From Mansonella perstans (Eukaryota; Nematoda; Chromadorea; Rhabditida; Onchocercidae): 64,000 bases of DNA. The notes beneath the pieces were generated by a model that was not told the DNA's origin, did not search any database, and saw only the letters and a list, made by a program, of their open reading frames with translations. This document shows positions 14,001-26,887 of the stretch, piece by piece (position 1 is the stretch's first letter; each line of letters begins with the position of its first letter). Both the position numbers and the translations under genes were made by a program. The stretch is taken from the NCBI GenBank assembly GCA_037074765.1, contig JBAMDO010000018.1, positions 62,001 through 126,000 on the forward strand, written 5' to 3'.

Positions 14001-14639
14001 ATGATCAATTCATTTCTATAAACTATGCCTTTATCAATAAATCTATATCAAATTCCTGTACAGTTGTTAAGCAATGAGCTACTTTATCATCCGCAACCCA
14101 CAAATAAGGCAGACAATCTACTTCATTTTCTACAAAATGTACAGAATAAAACAAATTTTTCACAACATATGAAGCGGAAAAAACATTTGAGTCAACCTGA
14201 TAAATATTAAGCTGTATGTGAATCAATGTCAATCAAAATGAGCTAAAATTGCTAATAGTTCGTTTTGTTTTTTCATTTAAAATATTTAATAAAAGTTTTG
14301 CAATGAGTGTTAGCGATGTGTCTTTTAACTTTCCTTTCATTGCTTGCAAATCTTTGCACATTTCTTCTTTTCATTTCATTATCATTATCTTTTAAACTTT
14401 CCCATTTTTCTCTCCGCTCTCTTAAAACTAACTTTTTGTCTCTCCCTATCATTTTTAACTATTTTAAATTCATTTGCATGTGTGTAAGTTAATTTTATAT
14501 AAATGTACGCTGAATTGGATTTGTGCAAATTGTGTGCATTTTAAATTCTAATCAATCTGCAGCATTTGTACAGAATTAACTATTTATCGTTATCGCGAAA
14601 TTTTCTTTTTTTTTGAATTTTAATTTTCTTCCTAATAAA

Positions 14640-14870
14640 GTAGCAATGTTTAATTTATGATTATATAACTTTATTAATTAGCGGTGTCTAATTTATGAAC
14701 ATATGACTTTATTAATTAGTGATGGCCAATTTATTATCTTATTAATTAACAATATCCAATTTATTACGCATAACTCTACTAATTATTAATGCCCAATTAA
14801 TTAGCAACATATAATTTATGAACATATAATTTTATTAATTAGCAATGTATAATTTATAAACATAAAATTA
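14640..14870. repeat. Degenerate AT-rich minisatellite
   Basis: About five or six imperfect copies of a unit of roughly 40-50 bp. Each contains an AATTTATGAACATATAA-like part followed by TTTATTAATTAGCAATG-like sequence. It lies in the gap after the integrin gene. Confidence 0.7.
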
Positions 14871-17576
14871 AACGTGTAAAACGTTTAAGAATAAAAAGGA
14901 GTGAAAATTTCAAAATTGCAAATTAAATAAACAATAACAGCGGGCAAAAATAATTATATTCAAAATATAAACTAACACACTTTTGAAGACAGTAGTGTTT
15001 TCGTTTTTCAAAATTTTCTTTTACACCGCAATGAATGACTAATTGAAAATTTATCTTTTCTTTTAAAAAATCAGCTGGAAACACTTCTTCTTTTTTTGAA
15101 AAGAAAACTTTCAGCTCAAAAAACAAAAGGGATAGGCATTCTACACTGATGAATGCTTCACTTGCAGAAAGCTTTGAAGCAATTTATTGATGAAACGAAA
15201 GAGAAAACACTTTGTGAAGCTCTTTGCTTTCTTTCTTTACAGAAGAAGAGAAAAGAAGTTAATTTTTGCGATTTGGAAAAATTAAAATTTTTTTCTTTCA
15301 AATATATTTTCATACTGTTAAAAATCTTTTAAAATTCAAAACGATAACTGAATGTGTTTCTTTTCCATATTTTAAAATATTTGTTTACACGTTCAAATAA
15401 TTAATTTTTTCCAATAAAATTTGCTAAAATTCAAATTTATTTTCATTCATTTTTTTGTAAGAGTGATTTTTGTTGTGAAAAGTAAACATTGTGGGAAAAA
15501 ATGTCTTTTGTGATAAATGACAAACATCAATTAGAAATCATTTGAGGAAATATTCCATGAAATTACTAATAATGAATTATTGAATTCTTTCAATTGATTT
15601 CAAATAATGATTATTAAGAAATTACCCTTCGAATGATAAATAATATTAAAATCTAATTTTTTTTTTAATTTATTTATTTTGTCTATTTTGTTTTTTTTCT
15701 GAAATGTATTTTTTTTAAAAGAAAATTAAAAATTTTGCAAGTTTGTTTATAGCATTCTAAAAGTGAAAAATTATTAGCTACTAATATCAACATTTGATCA
15801 ATCATTTGCACCCTTCACTTGTAAAATTTTGTGTCCAGTTTTAATTGAGAATAATTAGCCAAGGAAAAGTTAATATTCCACACGAAATTAATAAAATAAA
15901 CTATGAAAGTATTCTGGAAGAACTTCACCGGCCACATCATTGCTCTTTTTTTTTTCAAAAGAACTTTTGCTCTAGATGACCACCAATCATTTACGATGGA
16001 ATAGATCTTTTTCTCACTACACTCAAGGATAACATTAAGGAAGTTGAATCTGTTCAACGATGCTAAACAGCTGACGTTCTGCGATGTTCTGCAGAAAGTT
16101 TGATCGGACGATAACCCGTTGTTTTCGTTGTACTTAATGATTACTTATAGTGTACAAATACAGTAATTGTATTTTACTTTTTTGCGAAATTAATTAAATT
16201 GATGCCCACTGTCAAAAAGTTGTGATTTCAAGACTTAGCTTTTTATTTTAATATTTTTTTTCACAATTTTTTTTTTTGCAAATTTATGATTTCAAGACTT
16301 AGTTTAAAGTTTACTGAAACTGAGTAACAAAGTTGATTGCAAATTTTTGTTAAAGTTTAGCCATAGTTAGCAAGTTTTTTTTGTTTCTGTAGCTATGTTA
16401 CAATTAACATTTCAATGTGAACACTTTCAAATATTCCAAAATTTGATCAAATTTGAATCATATAATTTACATATGTTAAATTAAATGCTTTCATTCACTT
16501 ATTCAAGTTCTGAAGGAAATAAGCCAATGGTCACTTCCAAATAACTTGAAGGCTAAACTTTAATAAAAATGAGCTGAGGGAAAAATTTTTTTTAAGAAAA
16601 AATTGAAAAGTTAACATACAAGAAGAATTGAATGTCATTAATAGGATTAAGTGAAATTTTGAAATGAAATTTTTGAATTGACATTTTGAAAAAAAAAAAT
16701 GACTGAAGGATAAAGAAAAGAATGTAGTGGAAAATATTTTTTGAAAGCTAAAGATTATGAACTTTTTTCAAATTTTATCGATTTATCATCAGTTTCTTTC
16801 TTTAAACTTTTGCTTATTATTAAAACTTTTAATTGTTAAATTTTCTTTACTCTTTCAAAATGTTTTTCTTTTCTTTTAATTACTATCCATAACAAAATAA
16901 AAAGTGTTAAAAAAGAAAATTAAGATTTTAGATGCATTTTAATACATCGAAAATTCACAACTGGAAAATGAAAATGGATCATTCCAATGGCAAGAAAATG
17001 AATGGAAAAATAATAGAATTTGAAGAGGTCATTCTCATTTGCAATAAATTTAATTGAATAAGAAATGTATAATTGCTAAAAGAGAAAAAATATTTAGCAT
17101 CGATAAAATGAGCGGCATCTTTTTCAAGATTTCTTTAAACTAATGAAATGAGTTTTTTTATCACTTTCCAATGAAAAATTATTCAACTAAATGTCTCAAA
17201 AGAGATATCTACATTTGTACTTCAGAAAATTTAAACGAAAAAAAAAAACGATAAATTTTGATGGTTAGTTAATGAATATTTGAATAGAGGCTTCACTACA
17301 ATATAGTTTCTTAGTATAATTTCATTTCAGCATAGTTTCTTATTTTTCCAGATGTTTTTTTTCCTTTTTTTCAATCCAATCATTTCTAAGCGATTAATTT
17401 TTTGAAATTTGAACATTTTTATAATCTGTAATCCATTGAACCTGCTGATTAATTGCACATCGTTAATTTGGAATGTTACTTTTATTATTAATAGTTAAAA
17501 TGAACATATCAATTAATCTTTAGAGAAAATTCAGTCGGTTGGTTACATTTTCATATTCGCCATTTTCCATCTTACA

Positions 17577-17592
17577 GACCTCACCACTTGAT
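17577..17592 (+). promoter_or_regulatory. Probable SL trans-splice acceptor and short 5' UTR
   Basis: TTTTCCATCTTACAG ends at 17577 and is followed by 15 nt of leader before the ATG at 17593. A strong acceptor with no visible upstream coding exon is the usual sign of spliced-leader addition in nematodes. An ATG at 17539 would need the acceptor to be ignored. Confidence 0.6.
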
Positions 17593-20107
17593 ATGAACGC
17601 GGAAGAATCATTTCCTGCCAGCGGTAAATATGATGACATGGAAGTTTTAGCAAATTCGAAATTACCAACTTCAATGAGTACGAAGAGATATGCTAATGAT
17701 AGATGTTATGAAAAATTCTCCGAAACATTAACGGAAAGAGAAACTACAAATAACTTGGCTATTTTCTCCGTGGTTTTTTTCAATCAAATGCGTAAGCACT
17801 CTTTTTCATTTGATCAAATTGCAATAGAAGGAAAAAAGTTTGGCAATAAATCCTCAATTATTTGTTTTCTTTTCCTAATGAATTATTAATTAGTCCTACG
17901 CTTTTAGTTAAAGTTAAGCAATCTGATAAAGGATGAAATTTAAATTTCTATATGCAAATACCATCTAATTTAATTTTTCATCTCACTGAAAACTTTTTCC
18001 CGTGGCAAATCGTAGAATAGTTCATTCAAGGGAACTTAATCACAAGTCATTAAATTAATTACCTTGATTGTTTTCATTCTTAATCATTTTCAGTTAATAA
18101 AAAACGATTAATAATTGCAATAATTAGTTTTATCTGTGGACTTTATGCTGTGTATATTTCACTTGCCCATAATTCATCCGTTTATGGCTACGGATCGCAT
18201 CATCAAAATGCACACATACTAAAAACTGCTCTACTTCATTATGGTTCGTTTTTTTGAAGTTCTTTTTCGCTAATTATTGAAATTTCATCCATAGAATTAA
18301 TTCATTTAATTAAATCAAAAAAAAAAAAAAAGAACGACAACAACAATATTTGTACGGTTTCTTCAATTTTCAACAATGAAAATTTTTTTGGAATTCTCCC
18401 ATAAATTTAGTTGGATTTCTTCAATTATTAGTAGAATTTACTTTTATTTGATTAAGATAATAACGGATGGAACAAAAAGAAAAAAAATTGAATTGTAATA
18501 GGAATGAGTGAAGTACTGAAATTGAATTCGCTACTGGAATAGCTTACTTTAGAATAGTTTAAACTGGGATCGTTAAGATTTTGCGTTTACCTTTTCAACA
18601 TTAAGAACTGGTACAGCTGGTCGATTCATCTTTCTCGATTAATGCTACAATCTTCTCGTCAGGATTTTCATTACTTTTTTTGTTGTTATTAATACTATGC
18701 TTTTTTTCGTATAGTCAAAAAATTTTTATTTCAACATTAAACTATTAAAATTGCTAACAAATAAATTTATACATTTTATTAACAAATTTTTGATTTTATT
18801 TTTAATCAAGTAATTAAGTACTTGCGTAATTAAAGTTAACAGAGATTGTTAATCAAAATTTGCCAAGTATTTTATAAAAATTCTTAAAGCTCTCTTGCAA
18901 AATATCTCTTACTTATGCTTACAGAAAGAATTAATGATATATTACATTTCGTTACATTTTGCAATAAAAAAAAAAAAAAAAAAAGAAATTCCTCCTACCG
19001 TAACCAATCGCATTTTACTATTTCATCGACTAAACTCTGAGATAAATGTTATAATTTTTGCAAATATACCAGGACATTTGTTATCATCTTGCTTGATATA
19101 ACTGACAAATTCACTGAAGAAAAAGAACAATAAATATTATGTTTCATTTTTTAAATTTAAAACAAAATAATTTTTTTCAAATTGAAAAAAAAAACACTTT
19201 AGATATGAATGTTGAAAATGACGCTTGTAAAGATTTATTTAAATACCATGACTAATTTCATTTATAAAATTCCTCCTAATAACTTATTTTCTTAGTAATA
19301 ATAAAATAAACACCTGTTCATTCCTGAAAATAGCCAGCACAAAAAAAAGGATGTTCACCATAAGGTCAGCTGAAATAGTTGTGAATTTTTTTAATAATAA
19401 AGCAAAGGATCAAGTTGAACAGCTTTGATTTACATAATTCTTTTTAATTCAAATTAGTCAATTAATTCAAATTCTTTATGAATAATTAATTGCATGTGAA
19501 TTCATTGAGGAGTTATTTCAGGATTAATACAACTCTTTCTAAATACAATTTTCTTTTTCACCTATGCAACAACAACAAAAACCGGTGAACGCAAATGGTT
19601 TCATCATCTTATTCGTTTTGTAGGTTGCATTATTTATTTAATGGTTGCATTATTCGTCATGATTATTGGATTAAATGGTGAGTTGATGCATTTTATTGAA
19701 TATTTTTAAATATAAATAAAATAGTCTGAAATTAATTGAAATATTTCAAAATTCGTAATTTCATTTGCTTCTAGCATTTAAATAACTTGTTTATATTTTC
19801 TATTCTTGTTTAGCTTCAAATATTTTCATTGAAATTTATATTTTAACTTTTAAAATGTAAGGTCGAAAAATACTTTCAAGATACATAAACTTAATATGGA
19901 ATTGGAAATTTTTTTGCAGCCAATTTTGTTGTTAAATTTATTTCAAAACTTTAAGGATTCTATTGGGCGATAAAATTATACGGATATGTAGAATATGAAG
20001 ATCGGCAATCGACTGATTATGTCGACGAAGTACTGTACAAATCATCTCTGTTCATATTCTCGTTTCATATATGTTTTATATTTCTGAAGTGCTGCTGGTG
20101 GAATTAA
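17593..20107 (+). CDS. Unrecognised multi-pass membrane protein, 218 aa
   Basis: Exons 17593-17791, 18094-18243, 19522-19677 and 19956-20107 join in frame to 218 aa. I do not recognise the family. The N-terminal 65 residues are polar and probably cytosolic. Four hydrophobic segments follow: about 72-91 (after the basic NKKR), 112-133, 148-172 and 198-212. The loop between segments three and four is acidic and Tyr-rich (YVEYEDRQSTDYVDE). The protein ends KCCWWN, where the paired Cys next to the membrane could be lipid-modified (inference). There is no signal peptide and no N-terminal cysteine motif like that of tetraspanins. The start is set by the trans-splice-like acceptor 15 nt upstream. 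A candidate AATAAA lies at 20523. All splice sites are GT-AG with conserved phase (1-1-1), which supports a real gene. Confidence 0.75.
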
Positions 20108-22122
20108 TGAATTTTGCTATTAATTAAATCTATATTTGTGTTAAAATTAATTAACATGAATACAGGCTACCATCAATTCACGCACTGAAACAAAGAATTC
20201 CTAGGGTTAAAGGTCAAAAGGAAAATTGATAACTGAAAATTGATAAGATTATCAATTAAATTGATAATCATGGATTAGATTAACATTGGATTGAAAAACA
20301 TCAATCCCATAGATTCTTTGAAGCTATTCTCAAATGGATCAAATTTGTAAAATCTAAAAATGAAACAGGTTCTAGTCTACATTCGAGAGTTCAAATTACA
20401 GAACTTAAATTAAAGCAGTCGTAAACATAAACTTGGAGCCCAATCTTGAAGGATTGTTTTAATTATTCATAAAATCACCATTATTCTGATAATTTCTCAT
20501 TGTAAATGAATTCTGTTCCAATAATAAAACTAGTGAGTGATAGATAATGCTGGAAAAATCTTGTTCATTCATATATATATATGTATATGTATATATCAAA
20601 ATATTTTGAAAATGCAACCATTTTTTTGAATATTACTCAAATAAAATTCACTTTTAATTTCGATCATTGATTTAATGGAGCATTACAAAAATTAATTAAA
20701 TAAACAATGTTGCTGAAAGATTGTCATATCAATGATCAGTCAAGAGATGCTCTCAACAACCCATTTTCGTCAATATCAAATATTGATAACTTGGAAAATT
20801 TTTGATAAAAACTTTATTGTTTGAAAATTTCTCAATTTACTGTCTGAAAATCCTAGCGAAAGAATTAAAAAATATCGCTTCAATATTTGCCCACTTATTT
20901 ACTTACTATCACTTGCTTATCTCACTTGCTTGCTTACTTGTTTACTTACTTACTTACTTCCTTATTACTTGCTTACTCACTTACTTACCTATTTATTTGC
21001 TTACTTACTTATTTACTTACTTGCTTACTTACTTACTTACTTATTTAATTACTTATTTACTTACTAACTTACATACTTGCTTACTTACTTATTACTTATT
21101 ACCTCAACCTTCTCAATTCTGAACAAAGTTATGACATTGGATTTAACTGCAACACATATTATCTAATACATTGAGCATCAGGCAAATAATGCAGAAAATG
21201 TAGCATTATAAACGAAGAGAGTCCAGACAGCTTTACAAAATTTTAAGGACTTCCTATATTCCAGTCATCAAACAGTGAATAGACATTGTAGCGGTAAGCA
21301 GAGAATTGATAGTAAGTGGTAAAAAAAAGATTCAGAGAAATCAGCTATGGAAATAAAAGAGGACAGATTTAACGGACCGCGGTCCACATTTAATGTTTTC
21401 CATGCAGTTAAAATAATGGGATAGGATAATTGTAGGATGAAGTCAACACTGATTTTTACGTGATATTATGGGTTTATTTCACGTGACCTGGTTCATTTCT
21501 TTTGCAGGCTAAGATTTATGGTAGAAATTGAACTTTTGGAGGAAATGTGTTCATATTGCTGAAATTGTTGTTTAGAAAGGGATGTTGCTGTTCACTTGCT
21601 CCAGGAATTCTCTGTATCATTCCTATGGCTTTCATTATAACTTTAATCTTTTTTATTGAGCAGAATTCTATGAAGAGATGATGGTCAATCATAATCGATC
21701 ATTACGTGACACCTAGCATTAACAATCTTTCTGAACCAGTTTTTTAAATAAGTGCTTCAGACATTTCTGCTTTATTTCTAAAGTTCCGTGCAATTTTTCA
21801 TGCATTAGTAACACTTTTCAACTGTTAATGTTAAAGAGATCAGATGAAATTTTCTACTAATAGAACATTGAAGCAATCTAGAATCATGAATTTTCCAAGT
21901 AGTTATTGATAACAATACATTTTGAACTTCAAAAGATTAATATGCTTAGTTTCGTGCGATTGAAATGATAATTGAACGATTAGAGCACAATAACGATAAA
22001 ATTGTCGTATTAGGCTGCGATTTCGAAGCAATAATTTAATCATTCCATGATGTTAGATGAAAACAGTCCGATACGACCTTCAAATCGCAAATTTCATAAG
22101 TGATAATTTTAATATATTTCAG
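20108..22122. other. Intergenic region upstream of rps-3
   Basis: It contains the CTTA satellite and then about 900 bp of less AT-rich unique sequence (21200-22100). In this part I find no long reading frame or RNA motif. A 12-bp palindrome, GGACCGCGGTCC, sits at 21373-21384. The promoter of rps-3 must lie here, but I see no confident element. Confidence 0.5.
20892..21103. repeat. Degenerate (CTTA)n tetranucleotide satellite
   Basis: About 210 bp of imperfect TTAC/CTTG repeats between the membrane-protein gene and rps-3. A 106-codon open frame across it encodes only repetitive LLTY-type sequence and is not a gene. Confidence 0.9.
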
Positions 22123-22183
22123 GTATCTTAGAAGGTCCAGTTAGATATTTTATCTTTACGACGGAAGAAAAAACCTACCAATA
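22121..22183 (+). promoter_or_regulatory. Probable SL acceptor and 5' UTR of rps-3
   Basis: AATATATTTCAG ends at 22122, followed by a 61-nt leader to the ATG at 22184. No coding sequence precedes it. Confidence 0.55.
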
Positions 22184-24518
22184 ATGGCTACAACTCAGCA
22201 GATATCAAAGAAACGGAAAGCAGTACAAGATGGTATTTTCAAAGCTGAATTAAATAATTTCCTTATGAAAGAACTTGCCGAAGATGGTTATTCGGGTGTT
22301 GAAGTTCGACGAACACCGGCACGTGCTGAGGTTGATAGTGTTTATTGAATTTAATATTCGGAGTTGTTTGCCTGAGTAATCACTGATATTTGGAATTTTT
22401 TGCGAAGGAAATGGAAAATTTCTTAGATCTGGTTTGGATGGAATTCACCGTCCGCAATTTCATTTCATTACTTTTTTTTTTTTTGGAAGAAGATCTTTTT
22501 GCTTTTATTGACCGAAATTTGATTCCTGTGACTTTCCCTGAACTTATGTGTTTCTCTATGCCAGATAATTATTTTGGCAACACGTACACTAAGTGTGTTG
22601 GGTGATCGTGGACGGCGGATTCGTGAACTGGCATCAGTTGTACAGAAGCGGTTTGGATTTGCCGATGGTACAGTAGAGGTATATTATATCAATTATTGTT
22701 GAATTGCTATCTCAGTTTTCGAATCTTTTGTAAAAGTTCATCATAATTAAAGGTAGTGTTTCGGGAACATGATTGTTGATATTGCTGTTGAGGTCTAGTC
22801 ATGCAGTAAATGCATCAGCAGTGTTAAAGTCTTTTAAGAAATTTTCGAAAAAGATGAAGAAGGAATTCGTGGATGTGGAGTAGTAAATTTGGATAGGATA
22901 AGATGTTCTACGCATAGTTTAATTTGTCATCCTTCTTCGTAAAAATAACTTTAGAGCTCACTTTGCGTTATAATCGATTTCTTTTTTTTTTTTTTTGGCT
23001 TTTTCTAGACGTTTGACATATTACTATAAATTTTATTATCTCTTCGAAGATAAATGTATTGTTATACGACTGAGCAATGTGACAAATTAAGGTAGGTTTG
23101 TCACAACGAAAAAGTATTAGGCGGTATTCTCTTATCACATATGTCATACTGGAAACAGGATAATAATGTCTAATTGTCTTCTCTTTATGTTTGCGTGCTC
23201 CTGCGCTATTTTAATTTGATGTTTTTTGCAGCCAACATTGGTATTATTTTTCAAGTATTTCAGCTTTACGCGGAAAAGGTTGCAAATCGTGGTCTGTGCG
23301 CTGTAGCTCAGTGTGAATCATTACGTTATAAATTGGTTGGTGGTTTAGCTGTTCGTCGAGCTTGCTATGGTGTGTTGCGTTTCATAATGGAATCCAATGC
23401 GCAAGGATGTGAAGTAAGTTGAATTTCACATTTGGTTAAATTTAAGAATTAGCATGTTTTACCTAGTTTACATTCTCATGAATTTTTGCTTTGTTATGTA
23501 AAGTGTTTGTATCTTTCTTGTTTGTATTTTTCTCTCAAAAACAAAATAATAGTCCAATGGACCGGAGAAGTTAGTGCGTAATACTTTTTTATGGAAGTTT
23601 TGTCAGAAATGGAATGGTTTAGTGGTGTAGGCATTACGGTGTATGGATGAGCTGCTGTGGTTCAAGTTTAAGATGTGGAAGTAGAGGCGTATTGCGATCA
23701 TGAGAGCTATGATGATTTATACAACCTGACACCTCTTATGTTAGCATACTCTCAGAGTATGCAATGATTCGGCACTTTGTTTGAGCTCTCTTTTCATTTC
23801 ATGCAAGCAAGAAATTTAGTGGGTTTTGGAAACATTTCGGTTTTGGCGTGTACCAAAGTATCGGCGGTGTGTCCATAATGGCAGTTAATACGTGGAGACT
23901 GTACATTTTTAGCAAGAATATTTTTAAGGCGTTGCATTACTTTCCACTTTTTCAGGTAATTGTGTCAGGAAAGTTGCGCGGTCAGCGAGCCAAATCGATG
24001 AAATTTGTTGATGGATTAATGATTCATTCTGGTCAACCGGTAAACGAATACATCCAGCAAGCAGTACGTCATGTTCAACTTCGTCAAGGTTTGTAGTTAC
24101 GAATGTTTGGCATTTCAATTTTTCTGAAGAATTGCTTGGTAAAGTAAGATGTTTGTTTAAATAGCGTAATTAAAACCGGAAAGTTAAAATGTATGTTAGA
24201 TTAGTTTGGAAAAGTTAGAGAGCTTGGTTTAATTCACCTTTTTGTTTGATTCATACTTAAATTCTATTTAAATAATCTTAAACATATAAACAATGTGAAA
24301 ATAGTTTTTTAGGTGTATTGGGCATCAAAGTCAAAATAATGCTGCCACATGATCCTAAAGGAAATATGGGACCACGTGTTGCATTGCCTGATCAGATTCA
24401 AATCCTGGAACCGAATGAAGCACCTAATCCATTGCATCCAGAATCAGAACATAAACAGGAAAAGAAGGATTTGTTACCACCGATGTCCGGGCAGATGCCA
24501 CAAATACCTCCTTATTAA
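22184..24518 (+). CDS. rps-3: 40S ribosomal protein S3 (uS3)
   Basis: Component of the small ribosomal subunit at the mRNA entry channel, acting in cytoplasmic translation. Exons 22184-22330, 22565-22678, 23264-23413, 23956-24088 and 24313-24518 join to 249 aa, the usual metazoan length. The start ATG gives the family N-terminus ([12 protein letters not shown]). The type-2 KH domain spans about residues 21-95 and keeps its GXXG loop at 62-65 (VLGDRGRRI). The C-terminal S3 domain contains [19 protein letters not shown] and [14 protein letters not shown]. The tail is Pro-rich and ends MPQIPPY. The codon bias shifts toward GC-ending codons compared with neighbours, as expected for a highly expressed gene. 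A polyadenylation signal AATAAA is at 24581-24586. All introns are GT-AG. Confidence 0.97.
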
Positions 24519-24580
24519 AGAGCATAGAAGAATCTGTCATTGTTAAATATTCGTTTATTGTTTACAAGCTTGCGACTTCA

Positions 24581-24586
24581 AATAAA
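24581..24586 (+). terminator. Polyadenylation signal of rps-3
   Basis: AATAAA 63 nt after the rps-3 stop codon. Confidence 0.75.
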
Positions 24587-24599
24587 TCCAGTTATTCTT

Positions 24600-26860
24600 A
24601 TTTGGCCATTGCTTGCCATGAATAAGCAGATAATCTTTACATATGTTCTTTTCTCATCTGTTCGAAGTGCTCTTATGAATAGGGCTCCCATAAACATCAG
24701 ACATGTTTGAATTTTGCCGTTCAAATAGAGATATTATACTTTTGAAGGAGGAATGAAGTTTACTAAGTGCATATTCATTTACTCGTCAGACATATCCTAG
24801 GCACGATGGAGCGGTTCAACATGCTGGTCAAGAGAGTCGCGATTGAAATATACTTCAGGAATCCAGGGAAATATAAATTCAGGGATTTGTCATAAGACGG
24901 TTGATATGCTGAACTTCGGGAAAGCCGACAAAGGGTTGGTCGCAGCACTGGACTCTTGAAATATCGGTTAATCCGAGATGATTTATTTGGTGAAGGATAA
25001 AGTTTTTGCTTAGAAATGCAATGGAAATGGGCGTTTCCAGTCGTTTGTAAGAGTTCGGGAAATTTTTAAACAGCTTGAAAGTTTTCAATCTGCACACTGT
25101 AATTCGATGAACTTATAAGATTGGCTCATTTGGCGCAAAAAAAAAAACTGAATTATTGAATGAAGCGCAAATTGATGGATATCGGATAAATGTGCAAAAA
25201 GTTTGCAAGCAAATCAAGATGGCACTGATAATAAAGCTTTTTAAAACTACAAATGGTCATTATGAATGACTGATGGCGCTAATCTCCGGATTGCTCTTTA
25301 CAGTCTTCTGATCCGGAAAATAAACAAAGACTGCGTGAAATTCGCTAAAGAATGAATTTGCTTCCTGATAATTTATTTCAGCTGATTCGCAAGCGATAAC
25401 CTGTAAGAATGAAAATATGAACTATGAGGATAGTAATACATTAAGTAGAAAACGGACTTTTGATTATTTTCTTTTTAACAAAACTTTAAGAGCATTGATT
25501 AAAGTTTGCTTTGCAATTAACCGAATTTATTATTTCTGAACACTGTTATCTTTTAATATAAGTAAAAGTAAGCCAAACTGCCCATTGGTCGAGGATCATT
25601 GATTTAGATGATTCCGATACACATCGTTATAATTACCATCAAATGCATAAAGTTAATTACTGCATTACTTTTAATTCATTTAAAAATGTAATAATTTGAT
25701 TTGTTTCACTCGTTTTAAATATGTTTATAATCAAATGAATGTAGATATTTTAAGGATTAAAATTTAAACAATTGAAATGTATAATAATCTTTTGTCGAAT
25801 AAATTTTGCATCAAAATAGTAAAATTGATAAAGAGAAATTATATTTAAACGGAACTAGATTTCATTCAATAAATTGCATATGGCCTAAAAAAGATTAGAC
25901 CAAACCATAATAAAATGATTTATTAAAATAAATATTTCAAATATCCATATGATATTATTGATTGAATTTACCAGCTGTTAAAATTTTATTAAATTTTGTA
26001 ATTTTTTTGTTATTTACGTAAAATTTGTTATTTGAAGTTTTTCACTTAATATTGTTGGTAATTTTTGTTAAAATTTTGTTATTTATGTTTTGTTTTGAAT
26101 TTATCATGAAAATATTTCCGCCCAAAACAAACAAAGAATTAAGCATTTAATAAAAGAACCAATTTAATATCAATTTTTATGATGAATTTTTCATCATTAA
26201 TATTCTCATTCACAATTACCCTGCGATATATTCATGTATCGATTGGTGATATTTCGATCTTTTCGTGTCATAATATTTCTTGCTTTTTATGGATTGCTGG
26301 TTGATTTTTAATATCATTTCGGTCATAAGAAATTTCTAAATGATGAAAACTTTTGAATATATATTATAAATGTACCTTAAGAAAAATTCCCATAAAATTC
26401 CTGATTCAGAAATTTCTGTTTTGGTATTTATTGAAAAGTCTTGGTATTTATTAGTGTTTGATATATCAAGCAAAAATTTTCTTATTAAAGAGAACGATTG
26501 TGTGCAGAAAGGTTACTGATACAAATTAAATAAATTTGCTCTTGAGGAAGTTAATTCAAAAAGACGTCTTGGAAGAATGTAATCAAGAAATTCCCGATTT
26601 CAGAAACCTAAATGGTGTCAATTGTTGATCATTATTTTAGCATTGTTTCGTAATATTTTCATATTATTTAGGGAAGAAAGTGATTGAAGGCTAAAAGCTT
26701 CAAACAGAAAAAATATCTAGAAAAAAACTTTATGTATTATCTGATGCCAAAATCGTAGGTTATTTCTGGAAGTTTAACCTACCGTAACTATCCGGTAAAA
26801 AAGCATTGTTCTAAATAAAACCTTTGATAATTTTAATTAACTGAAAAATGGTTATTTCAG
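24600..26860. other. Intergenic region, no gene recognised
   Basis: The segment about 24690-25420 is less AT-rich than most non-coding DNA here and has short open frames on both strands, but none matches a family I know and none has paired splice sites. The rest is AT-rich. It could hide a decayed element or an RNA gene; I see nothing I can name. Confidence 0.45.
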
Positions 26861-26887
26861 GCTCTTATAAATAAATCTGAAAAAAGG
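26859..26887 (+). promoter_or_regulatory. Probable SL acceptor and 5' UTR
   Basis: GGTTATTTCAG ends at 26860 and a 27-nt leader precedes the ATG at 26888 of the cysteine-rich gene. Confidence 0.55.

Larger units (their letters stand above)
9509..17576. other. Intergenic region, no gene recognised
   Basis: About 8 kb of very AT-rich sequence. It should contain the integrin 3' UTR at its left end and the promoter of the next gene at its right end. I see only short, low-complexity reading frames on both strands, none with family motifs or a splice pattern. It holds a 13-bp-stem inverted repeat at 11012-11040 and a degenerate minisatellite near 14640-14870. Confidence 0.6.

Noticed and set aside
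15815..16057. 80-codon minus-strand frame
   Set aside because: Its composition looked protein-like (WWSSRAKVLLKKKRAMMW), but there is no transposase or other motif, no splice partners and no terminal repeats.
17539..17592. Upstream ATG for the four-segment membrane protein
   Set aside because: A strong acceptor (CATCTTACAG) lies between it and ATG 17593, so the segment is probably removed by trans-splicing.
20802..21122. 106-codon open frame upstream of rps-3
   Set aside because: It is the translation of a CTTA tetranucleotide repeat and has no non-repetitive content.
24879..25097. 72-codon minus-strand frame
   Set aside because: It is isolated, matches no family I know and has no supporting exons. 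It is noted only as part of a compositionally distinct gap.
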